Source of the DNA: Diphasiastrum complanatum
Taxonomy: Eukaryota > Streptophyta > Lycopodiopsida > Lycopodiales > Lycopodiaceae
NCBI GenBank assembly: GCA_029204225.1
Contig: MU832008.1
Span: forward strand, 28,022-92,021
DNA length: 64,000 nucleotides
Direction: 5' to 3'
A program made the translations under genes and the position numbers. Shown piece after piece: positions 42,296 to 51,735 of the stretch. The notes under the pieces are model-generated. The model was given only the letters and a program-made list of their open reading frames with translations. It did no database searches and had not been told where the DNA came from. The first letter of the stretch is position 1. Every line of letters begins with the position of its first letter.

Positions 42296-42800
42296 TATAA
42301 CCTTCGGGTTGCACCATGTAAATGTCTTCTTTGATAGTTCATTGAGATATGCTGTCTGTACATCCATTTGATGTATTTCCAAATCTGCTGCAGCGGCAAA
42401 TGATAGCAAAAGTCTAATAGAAGAATGCTTGACTACTGGACTGAAGGTCTCAGTATAATTGACGTTGAATACCTGAGAAAATCCTCTGGCGACAAGTCGT
42501 GCCTTTATCCTGTTGATGCTTCCATCTGTATTGTACTTGACTTTGAAAATCCATTTGTAGCGATGATGCCATAGTAATGCTTTATTGACTAAAACATAGA
42601 TTTTCAAGGCTTGACTAGACTCAGAATAACAATGTGCCAATCTATACAGGTAACCATGCCTCTTGCCGAGTGCAAGGATCTTATTACTCCTATCAATAAT
42701 TTTGCATTGATCAGATTCAAATTCTACCTTATGACCTAAATCTGTAATTCTACTTACCGATAACAGATTTGTAGAGAGTTTAGGAACATATAAGACCTTT
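42296..42800 (-). pseudogene. Element D pre-integrase stretch joined to front of RT
   Basis: From the right: YVPKLSTNLLSVSRITDLG, CKIIDRSNKILALGKRHGYL (the stretch before the integrase zinc site). Then it moves without integrase directly to YKWIFKVKYNTDGSINRIKA, RLVARGFSQVFNVNYTETFS and IHQMDVQTAYLNE. A large internal deletion has removed integrase and the linker. Confidence 0.8.
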
Positions 42801-43563
42801 GATAGTAGTGATTATTATTTGTAGGCTTCTATTCATCGAGTACCTGTGGTAATAGAAGTTTTCAACTAATTGGGTGATTTTGAGCATTTATCAACTTTGC
42901 TAGATTGAGTTCAATCTTAAGGTTGAAAGGGATCTGAAATATTGTTTGTATGCCTCAACATTTGTGCAGAACCTATGCCCAAGCTCGGACCAAAAGAGAA
43001 AGTCCTTTGTGATTGGGATTTTGGAGTCTTATGCACTTTGTAGAGAGTGTCTCATAGATTTGCTTCCTACAACTTGAAAGAAAGTTGGATAGCCCTTTTC
43101 AAGTTAGAAAGGATTTTATCACTTGTATTTAGATCTATGAAGGTTGATTTTTACTTCAACAGTGTGTATTTTATTTGGTGTTGCAAGTACCTTACATCCT
43201 TGTAAAGATTGTGTTGCTTCTTTAACTCGACTAAAGGTCGATTTGAGATTTAATATGTTTATGTGATTTAGCTTAAAGGCCTACGAGTGCTCTACACCCC
43301 TTGTGAAAGTATTTATAAACGAGGAGGCAATATTCACTAAAATCTACATTGCTTTGTGCTAATTTTGGGTTTGTTGGATTGATTAAGTTCAACATCAATA
43401 TAGATTTTGTTGGAAAAGTTAATAGACTCTCTCTCAGTTCCTAATCAAGTGGGATATAGATCTTATCATCCTCCCAACCTATTTTGTACTTCTTGTGCAT
43501 CAAGTTTTTTGTTCAAAATGGCACAAGTGATAGGTTGAAATCATCCAACTACCAACTTGGAAG
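42801..43563 (+). other. Leader-like sequence upstream of an old copia gag
   Basis: No coherent ORF. It lies upstream of the gag relic and is probably its 5' UTR. It contains 'atggcacaagtgatagg' near 43518, a possible worn gag start. No LTR border recognised. Confidence 0.35.
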
Positions 43564-43794
43564 ATGAAAATGGAGTCCATTCTTGTCCTCCAATATTTTA
43601 TGGACATTGTGCTTGGAGAGGAAATTGAGTCTATTCATACACAGGAAGCAACTAGATACCAGAAGTCCAAGATTGCCTTGCATTGTATCAAAATGGGTCT
43701 TCCAAATGATCTATTAAAGGAAGATGGGACTTCCATCTTGGCCAAGGAGGCTTGGAAAAAGGTCATTCGACTAACTGGTAGTATATCTTGGTAG
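43518..43794 (+). pseudogene. Old H-family copia gag relic, left part
   Basis: Reads MESILVLQYFMDIVLGEEIE, then KIALHCIKMGLPNDLLKEDG and AKEAWKK. It aligns with the gag of H (MESILILQDVIDIVLGLEEE, MALHHIKMNVSNEV). The frame is cut at about 43795 by G-family LTR sequence and appears to resume at 57177. Confidence 0.72.
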
Positions 43795-43795
43795 G

Positions 43796-44652
43796 TGTCT
43801 TAGGCAACCATGAACAGAGCAAAAAATTTAGTCGTATATGACAATCATGCAATCTTTGAATAAGGTGTTCTACATATTTTGTATTATAAATTTTTGTGAT
43901 AACAACGATTAGATCATGAAAAGGAGAATCTTGTGACCGATAATGGTTCACAGTAGTTGTGCACTAGGCGTTGTGATCCTACTATGCTTGCAAAAGATAA
44001 AACACTATCTCTATCTTCTTGAATTACGCTCACTCTCTCACAAAATCTTTGATTATATTGAGAAATCAAATAATTTGATATAATTGAGCTCTCACTTGAA
44101 CTCTAATTCACGATATTTGCTTATTTTGATCTGTTGTTTATATATACAAAGTTATTGAGATTGTGGCTAACCTGTTCTTGTGAACATGTGTTACACATGA
44201 TGTAGTGTTTACAAGATAACACTAAACAATTTCTCATAAACTGTACAGTCTATAGTCATAGAAATGTGTAGTTAATGTATATAGTAGTGTTTGAATGACG
44301 ACATAATCTGCTTTGGATTTGACAGAGGAAAAGGTCCATTTTGAGTTGTACGATTCAACATTCGATAGTTCGCTGTTGTTGACACTTTGATAGTGCTGAT
44401 AGTGAAAATAGTGTAGACAAGGCCTATAGTGTTGACAATGTTGATAGTGACCAGTCGATAGTGTCAATACTTTGATGTCATTGGCTTTGCTTTGAATAGT
44501 CTGTATTTCTGTAGATTGTTTGAATTCGCCTATAAAGCTGTAGACTTTCTCAAATAATAGTTCATTTTTATAGACTGTTGTAGAGAGTGAGTATTTACAT
44601 TATACACGAGTACTTAGAGAATAGAATTAGGTGATTAGGAGTAAGATTAAAC
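43796..44652 (-). repeat. Old G-family LTR, interrupted by H
   Basis: Related to the G LTR at 49086-50493 (shared 'acaaccatg', 'tagactgttg', and the end 'ggagtaagattaaac'). It is cut ten bases before its end by H. The missing end 'taaactccaaca' is found at 57164-57175 on the far side of H. The front is worn and no target duplication could be seen. Probably a solo LTR. Confidence 0.65.
44648..44652. repeat. Target-site duplication of H (TAAAC), left copy
   Basis: TAAAC precedes the H 5' LTR and recurs at 57164-57168 after the H 3' LTR. Removing H restores the G-family LTR end. Confidence 0.85.
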
Positions 44653-45222
44653 TTTGAACAATAAAAAAGCTACCTACGTTGATTATAGGGGTTTTCTATC
44701 AAGTATCTATGTGTGAGTAGTTGATAGGGCCAATTTTGGCTTAGGAGGCAAATAGTCAAAATACATGTAAACCCATGATTTGGCCAAAAGTCATTTATGA
44801 TGTAGCTCGAGCTATTTAGGCTCACTACAAGTGTCAAGATTAGGTTTGATGAGTGACTGAAGTCAAAGTGTTGGCATGAGGTCAAGGGTCCAATCACAAG
44901 TGAGAATTTCATTAGAAGGGTATAATCAAACTAAGAGGGCCATGAGTCACTCATCCAATAGGAATCAAGAGGTGGTAGAAAAGGGGTCCAATAGGAATTG
45001 AGCATGGACTACCTCGATTTAGTACTAGTAGATTGATTACCTTCATTATGTACTTGAGTTTTTGAGTGATAATTGAGATTTGTCAATTTGAGTCTATTCT
45101 ACATTCTCTCTCTACCCGAGGCTCCATAGTGAGATTCTCTCTCTACCCGAGAGCAACAACTTTTCATACTTAGTTTTTTTCAAGTACCTCTTTCACGCGT
45201 GTGTATGTACTTGCTTGATGAG
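44653..45222 (+). repeat. H 5' LTR, rear truncated
   Basis: Matches 56438-57015 closely (LTR start worn from TGTGAAAAAT to TTTGAACAAT). It breaks off at 'cttgatgag', where G-family LTR sequence begins at 45223. Minus-strand frames in both copies are shadows. Confidence 0.85.
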
Positions 45223-45904
45223 CATTATTCTAGCTTTGCATTTACAAGATCGCTTGATAGCTGATTAATGACTAATTAAAACAATTATTATTGGAGCGTG
45301 AAGACGTAATGATTTGTACTTGGCTTCCTTTGTAAATCTGCAGACAATCATCGTGACACTCCTTGGCTATTGGCCTTGTCTTTACTTAAGGACAACCTTC
45401 TCAATTGTCGCCTGTGTGGAATCCCGTGTAAAAATGCAGTGTCACATTTTTCGCCTTTTTTGCTTTCAGAAATTGCATGCAAAAATGCAGTACCGCATTT
45501 TTCATAATTGTTGCCTGTTAGAAATTGCATGTAAAAATGCAGTGTCGCATTTTTCTCAATTGTCGCCTGTCAGAAATTGCATTAAAAATGTAGTGCCACA
45601 TTTTTCGCGAAGCAGTGCCGCATTTTTGGAAGTGTCTGAATTGGCCGAAAAACCGAGTTTAGCACAAGTGTTGCAAAACACTTAGTTGCTCAAGATGGCC
45701 CGAAGGTGGAAAGGCGACAATGTCGGGTGTCAGAATTTTCACCTCTCAGAAATTGCGAAGAAAAATGCAAACTATTGTGACAACCAATTCAAATATGCAG
45801 ACTGTTGAAAAACAATTCATTTTCTATAGGTTTCATTTGAGAGAGTAAAATTGAGAGAAGGAAGGAGGGCAGTTAGGAAGAGTAGGAGTAAGATTAAACT
45901 CCAA
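45223..45904 (-). repeat. G LTR, left, truncated
   Basis: Matches 49816-50493 from 'cattattctagctttgcattt' to 'aaactccaaca'. It is followed by the minus-strand purine tract (complement of ctcccccttaag). Contains repeated 'aaaaatgcagtgtcgcattttt' units, each a short inverted repeat. Confidence 0.85.
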
Positions 45905-45924
45905 CACTCCCCCTTAAGCATACT

Positions 45925-46496
45925 GCTATGCCATCTGAACTATAATTGAGATTTACCATATCTACTAAGGTAGAATGTTTATTTCTAGACAATGGCTTTG
46001 TCAAATTATCAGCCAACATACTATCTATATGACAATAACTTAGCACAACATCTTTATTTTGAACTCTCTCTCTAAGAAAATGGAACTGAGCTTCTGTGTG
46101 TTTAGTTCTAGTATGAGTACGTGGGTTCAAAGATAGAACTATGCAGCTCTGATTGTCGCACTAGAGTATTGTTGGACTAATCTGTGGGAATTGCGGATCT
46201 TGTAGTAGCCTTCTTAGCCATATTATCTCCTTCACTGCTGATGTAGCTACAACATATTCAGATTCTGTAGAGGACAACGAAATGCATTTCTGCTTTCTGC
46301 TATTCCATGAAATGGGTCCTCTTGCAAGGAAACAAATATAACCTGATGTGGATTTTCTGGTATCCACGTCTCCTGCCCAATCTGAATCTGAATATGTAAT
46401 TAGTGTGAGTGCAGCTTGTGGTTGAACAGTCGTGGTTCTGGGTCTATCGATGGTGAGTGGAGCTATTGGGACAAACTCCTGCATTTGAACATTCAT
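45925..46496 (-). pseudogene. Element G RNase H
   Basis: SDSDWAGDVDTRKSTSGYIC, SLSSTESEYVVATSA, then in another frame RTKHTEAQFHFLRERVQNKD and MLADNLTKPLSRN. A copia RNase H with two frame breaks; the segment around the CD(N/S) motif is worn (CDNQSCIVL lies near 46150 across a stop). Confidence 0.78.
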
Positions 46497-46559
46497 AGGT
46501 CAATGCCTATCGATGGAGAATGGAGTTGCTGTGATAGGCTCCTGCATTGGCTGTTGTGG

Positions 46560-47115
46560 AGTGTAGCTAGCTGTGAACTGATGGTGCACGCCACATGATG
46601 ATAAGTAGTCCACCATGTCATTTGATAGGTACTCTACCCCTGAATTAGACTATAGGACCTAGATTCTCTGACCAGTCTGATTCTTAGCATATTGCTTGAA
46701 TTCTTTGAAGCAATTGAATGCTTCTGACTTGTTCTTTATGAACATGATTTTGGTGAACCGGGAGTAGTCATCAATGAATGAAATAAAATATAGAGCTTGA
46801 CCCAAAGAGAGTACGGTCATAGGACCACATAAGTCACTATGAATCGGTGATAGAATGGACTAGTAAACAATTTTCACAGACAGTCTGATTAGCTATAGAC
46901 ACAACATTGATATCCATATCCTTGACCAATTTATTATGATGCATGTACAAGATTGAACGCATGTTTAAATGACCTAGTCTTTGATGCCAAATATGAGCAT
47001 CAGAGTTACTCACAGAAAGTGCATAATTGTGACTCAGGATGTATAAATTTTCTTCTCTGTGTGCAGAGAGGATTTCATTGTAGTTCCCATAAAAAAATAG
47101 TACATCGGCTAGCAA
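46560..47115 (-). pseudogene. Element G integrase fragment
   Basis: The pre-integrase stretch reads YNEILSAHREENLYILSHNY, with zinc site IWHQRLGHLNMRSIL and TVCENCLL, then a worn core with SRFTKIMFIKNKSEAFNCFK near 46700. A short imperfect duplication ('cctatcgatgg.ga.tggag', about 46443 and 46506) lies where the integrase tail and linker should be. The RT domain is absent. Confidence 0.72.
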
Positions 47116-47440
47116 TAAACAAAGCTCTATAACCTTGATCAGTGATCTTGCTAATAGATAATAAATTCTTTGCTAAATTGGGCACATAAAGTACACCATC
47201 TAACTGCCTAGTGATGCCATCCACCCAGGGAACTAAAGTTGGACAGTGCCTTGGCCTTCGACTTTGTGGGAGGTTGAGTCGCCAAAGAAAATGTACTTTG
47301 AGTCTGTTGTTGTGAGAGTAGAGAAAAAGTACTTACATGGTGTCATGTGCTGTGAAACACTTGAATCAAGATACCTCTACTTGGTTGGTCTTGTACCATT
47401 AGCGCCCTGTGATCCTCTTGGGAATATTTGACAGCATCAG
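47116..47440 (-). pseudogene. Element G protease fragment
   Basis: Minus-strand frames give YLDSSVSQHMTPCKYFF, where D-S-S replaces the catalytic D-S-G. Further on VLYVPNLAKNLLSISKITDQ leads into the pre-integrase region. Inactive. Confidence 0.68.
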
Positions 47441-47515
47441 AACCTTCGTCTTGGTGCTACTGCATCTTTTTCCTCGCTTCATTGTGCTTGAGGATATGAC
47501 AATCCTTAATGTCAT

Positions 47516-48950
47516 TGTTATGGCCATATTCGATTAAGGACCTGGAATAGTCCTAATATGGTAGACTAGCCCTCCAGTGTTTGAGATTATTGGTCACGCC
47601 ATGATTTAATTCCATGTCAAGGCCTGTTTGTAACTAATTACCTTGAGAGGACCCAGACACTCCAATTGAGACATATGGAGTATTGCATGTCTGTGTGACG
47701 GATATAGGCAGGAGGACTGCATGAAGAGATGTGATCTATTTATAGTTGACTTGCATGGGAGTTGCATCGTTTCATGCACAAGACTCTACTCTCTATATAA
47801 TGAGGTAGGGATTCTCCCGTCGACATATTGGGTTTAGGTCACCAGTTTTTTTCTTCTCCTCTTGCTTCACATGGCATGGCTTGGGAGCTAGATCCAGGTT
47901 TGATCTAGGATTGGTTGGGCAGTTTGGCTCCATAGTCTCTCTTATTGCGTTCTCCTATCCTCATCTTAGGGGTTATCCCTTTAGGGTCCTTACACTGGTA
48001 TCAGAGCCCGGCTAAGATGCGGTCTTGGATAGGGATGGGGACAAGCTCTACATCGGAATGGAAATCGGATGCACATGGATTTATGTCCCAGATTGGTGTG
48101 CTGAACTCTCAATGAAAAAATCGAGTTTTGGATCCTCTAATTTTGGTTTGAAGCATATTGGCAAGAAAAGTGGTAAAGTGCACTTCCACCCGATTATTTT
48201 TTTGTTAATATCTCCTCTAATTGGAGATTCAATTCTAAAATTTTTAGGGAGATGATTTCTATTGGTTGTAGTATGATTTGTGTTATGAACCCAGTAGCTT
48301 GTTTCTCATGTCATCAAAGATTGGTAACATGCAGGACTAGTTTGTGTTTATTGATAGATTGAGTGTATTCAATTTATCTTGGAAAATAAACTGTAACAAG
48401 CAATTATGGGACTGCTGTTATAATTATTTAGTGATATGCTGGTGAGACCCGAGACTTGCTGTTATCACTCTAGTTCCCAGAAAATCATTTATAAAGGGTA
48501 GTTGTACTTGGAAGCTTTTTATGAATTGTTTGCCAAAGTTTGTGGATAATTTCAGATTGTAATTATTATTTTTTCTTTAACTTTAATCTACTAAGTTATG
48601 TAATATTTCACTCAGTGATTCATGTAAGTGCTTTGCATGAAGGTGATGTTACTAACTTGTGTTGAGTGTAACCTAGTTGAGATGATATATCTCTTAGTGT
48701 ACTTTTCAAACTAGAGAGTGTACTCCAGAACAGAGATTAACAATTAAGAAATTGGTTATCTTTGAGTACTTGTTTGATATGGAAGTCAGACTAAGGATAA
48801 TGATTTTCTCGATTAAGATTAAAAGTTAAAGGAACTGTTCATGTAATTCTTTTCTGTTTCAAGGAGCTTCTAAGGAGGGAAGAATGTTATGGCCATATTC
48901 GGTTAAGGACCTGGAATAGTCCTAATATGGTAGATCGGCCCTCCAGTGTT
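47516..48950 (+). mobile_element. Element I, small non-autonomous LTR element
   Basis: The 5' LTR is 47516-47994 (479 bp, TGTTATGG...TTACA; TATA tatataatg near 47795). After one base comes a primer site TGGTATCAGAGCC (47996-48008), then about 877 bases of internal sequence, a purine tract 'aaggagggaagaa' and the first 66 bases of the 3' LTR (48885-48950), where it breaks off. No recognisable protein; the only ORF (48025-48255) has no known domain. The size is between TRIM and LARD classes. The front flank gtcat has no partner because the rear is deleted. Confidence 0.78.
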
Positions 48951-49070
48951 CCTTCCATTAAAATCGAGAATTGAGAGATAGAACACAAACAAAATGAACT
49001 AGCTCTATAGAACAAGAATGTATTAAGTTCTATTATAAATCCTAAGCTCTAGTAATCCAATAAACTAGTG

Positions 49071-49082
49071 CTCTGATACCAA
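49071..49082 (-). promoter_or_regulatory. Element G primer-binding site
   Basis: The plus strand reads gctctgatacca, three bases before the LTR start TGTTGGCTTAG at 49086. tRNA-iMet type on the minus strand. Confidence 0.8.
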
Positions 49083-49085
49083 TCT

Positions 49086-50493
49086 GTTGGCTTAGATGTT
49101 GATGCCAACTAATAAAAATAAAATTCTTATTAAAGGATATCGAATTACTTAGAGAACGGAGATTGCGAGCTGTTCTTTTGCATTGAATAAGATTATCAAT
49201 GTAGGAGTCTTAGAGTGCCGTGAAAGAGAGATTGCAGAAATGATTAGGCATTTGAGACAACCATGCAATCTTCTAATGCTGATAACCTAATATGAAGAGA
49301 ATGTAGAAATAATTTAAACGTCTGAGACAACCATGAATTTTCTTATAATGATATTTGCGTAAGAGGAGTGAGAGTTAGTTTCATTCAACAAGAATTTTCG
49401 AAATAAGAAAGCATTGTATAAGTCTCGATCATTGCTATTTTAACTCTCTCCCTCAATGATCAACGTCTCTTTTTATTTTAGAGTTTACTCTATTCATGGA
49501 ACATACCTGTACTTATGGATACTTGCGTGATCTCCGGTGGTACTCCTTGGAGCGCAAGGACAGAATGGGTTTCGCAAAGATGTAGAACATTAGCGAATCC
49601 GTATAATAATGTTGTAATACAACAATACAATTGCGCTGATAAGCGCGTGATCCTACTTACAGACTCGAATCAATCGCTAAAGTTCTGAATCTCTCTCTCT
49701 CTCTCTAATCACTAACTCTAAGGAGTCAACTACTAAAAGACCCGTATCCACATGCATCTACGCATGCTGTTTCCTTCAATCGCTCATTTACTTATATAGC
49801 AATTGGAAGATCTTGCATTATTCTAGCTTTGCATTTACAAGATTGCTTAATAGCTGATTAACTGACTAATCAGAATAGTTATTATTGGAGCGTGACGATG
49901 TAATGATCTATACTTGGGATCCCTTGTATATCAGCAAACGGTCGTTGTGACACTCCTTGGCTTTTGGCCTTTGCCTTTACTTAAGGGCAACCTTTGCAAT
50001 TGTCACTTGTGTGAAATCCTGTGTAAAAATACAGTGTCACCTTTTTCGCCTGTCAGAATTGCATGCAAAAATGCAGTGTCGCATTTTTCATAATGGTCGC
50101 TTGTTAGAAATTACATGTAAAAATGCAGTGTTGCATTTTTTTGCAATTGTCGCCCTTCAAAAATTGCATGTAAAAATGTAGTGTCACATTTTTCACGAAG
50201 CAGTGTCACATTTCTGGAAGTGTCTGAAATGGCCAAAAAACCAAGTTTAGCACAAGTGTCGCAAAACACTTAGTTGCTCAAGATGGCCCGAAGGTGGAAA
50301 GGCGACAATGTCGGGTGTCGGGTTTTTCGCTTGTCAAAAATTGCAAAGAAAAATGTAGATTGTTGCAACAACCAGTTCAAATATGTAGACTGTTGAAAAA
50401 CAGTTCATTTTCTACAGGTTTCATTTGAGAGAGTAAAATTGAGAGAAGGAAGGAGAGCAGTTAGGAAGAGTAGGAGTAAGATTAAACTCCAAC
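49086..50493 (-). repeat. G LTR, right
   Basis: About 1.4 kb from TGTTGGCTTAGATG to AAACTCCAACA. It includes a 113-bp scrap of element B at 49396-49508 and a short CT run (49689-49708). The region 49950-50300 has four or five 'aaaatgcagtgtcgcattttt' inverted-repeat units, as in the left LTR. Confidence 0.78.
49396..49508. repeat. Element B-family fragment inside the G LTR
   Basis: Matches 26047-26153 of element B closely, from 'aataagaaa.cattgtataagtc' to 'tattcatggaacatacct'. It covers the last ~50 bp of the B LTR, the purine tract and the next ~65 bp. The junction TTTTAACT|ctctccctc preserves the B border. Confidence 0.82.
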
Positions 50494-51009
50494 AGATCCA
50501 AAATCATTGCTAGATAGCTTGTTTGAAAGCTAGTAGAGTCAAGATTGTGTAGCAATTGGTTTCATATCAATTGGATATTTCAATGAGAAGTTATAGCCAA
50601 TTGAATCAAGGTGGGTAGGGCACCCAACCTAGTTGGACACATTTAGTTTGATCTCTATCTTGCTTGTTTGATCCAAAAAATCAAGAAAAAGCTTGCCACT
50701 ATAGACTATTTGAGATCTAGTCAAGTTTTTGAGGTCATAGCCACATTGTTTCATACAATCCCATTATTTGAGTGCTTTCCACATGCTGAAGAGAGTTTGG
50801 CCCAAACTTTGCGTATACTCCACTTTTGAGTGAGAGGTTGATCTATCTAGTTTGAGAGAGATTGGAAAAGCTAATGAGACTGATCTCACATTTTGTTGCA
50901 AGATCTTACATAGGAGTTGGTAGAACACCTATATTGGATCCTAGAGTGAGAGAGAAGCAACACTTTATTGTTCATTACAAGGTATCTCCACCATTTTTTT
51001 TTGGCTCCC
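50494..51009 (+). other. H leader
   Basis: Sequence between the G right LTR and the H gag ATG. No gene; 5' UTR of H, with its front and primer site lost. Confidence 0.6.
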
Positions 51010-51735
51010 ATGAGTTCCTTCCAGTTGGAATCAAGTGAGATATTAACTACCTCCAATTATTCTATTTGGAAGGTAACGATGGAGTCAATCTTGATACTCC
51101 AAGATGTAATCGACATAGTTCTTGGACTTGAGGAGGAGCCTCAAGTTCTCCAAGCAGCTCAAAGGTATAAGAAGAGAGCTAGAATGGCTCTACACCATAT
51201 CAAAATGAATGTCTCTAATGAGGTATTTAGAGAGACTGGTGCTGGCAACTCGGCCAAGGAATCTTGGGATTCACTCAAAGCTATCTTTGAGGCCAAGAAT
51301 ACCTCTAGGCTCCTCACTCTAATGAACCAAATCTTCCAAAGTTGCCAAAGGAGTGATGAGTTCTCTAAAGACAAAGCTAAAGACAAGGATAAAGATGGAG
51401 AGGAGGAGGACACCTCTCATGCTTCTACTTCAAAGATGAAGAAGAAGAAGATCAAGTGCTTCTTTTGTGGCAAGAAAGGCCATTATGCCGCTAATTGTTT
51501 CAAGAAGAAGAACCAATTTAAGCAAGCAAACATTCTAATGAGAAAGAAGATGATGCAAATGCAAGTGAAGGAGAAGGCTCTCTTATGGTATCAAGCTTCT
51601 CCTCTTCCCCCTTCAAGAAGGATGGCTCATGGTATATTGATAGTGGAGTATCATCTCATATGTGTAGCTCCAAGGATTCCTTCTCATCTATTATGCCTGA
51701 TGAAGGAGCCAAGAGTCTATATACACTGCAAATGA
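51010..51735 (+). pseudogene. H Gag, internally shortened
   Basis: The ATG at 51010 starts MSSFQLESSEILTTSNYSIW, then KVTMESILILQDVIDIVLGL and NTSRLLTLMNQIFQSCQRSD. It jumps to a Lys/Asp-rich stretch (SKDKAKDKDKDGEEEDTSHA), skipping the rear of the UBN2 domain (about 80 residues compared with E1/C). The zinc knuckle CFFCGKKGHYAANC is complete. After about 51550 the frame leaves gag and re-reads protease sequence. Confidence 0.8.

Larger units (their letters stand above)
36263..42800 (-). mobile_element. Copia element D, relic hosting C
   Basis: An older minus-strand copia cut in its RT by element C. Its parts are 42800-42291 (end of protease region, pre-integrase stretch, front of RT) and 36427-36263 (rest of the RT piece). 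Joining the flanks after removing one TTTAA gives an uninterrupted PEGYIK / HNHVCKLHKALCGLKQ, which proves the order. The integrase core is missing in D. LTRs were not found and the ends are approximate. Confidence 0.8.
45223..50493 (-). mobile_element. Copia element G
   Basis: A minus-strand copia inside H's 5' LTR. It has a left partial LTR (45223-45904) and right LTR (49086-50493), primer site 49071-49082, and decayed RNase H, integrase and protease. The RT domain is missing between RNase H and integrase, and gag is lost between protease and primer site, where element I sits. The left LTR lacks its first ~730 bases, so no target duplication can be checked. Confidence 0.8.

Noticed and set aside
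44670-44912. Identical-looking minus-strand ORFs at 44670-44912 and 56504-56710
   Set aside because: Both lie in the two H LTRs on the opposite strand; repeated because the LTR is repeated.
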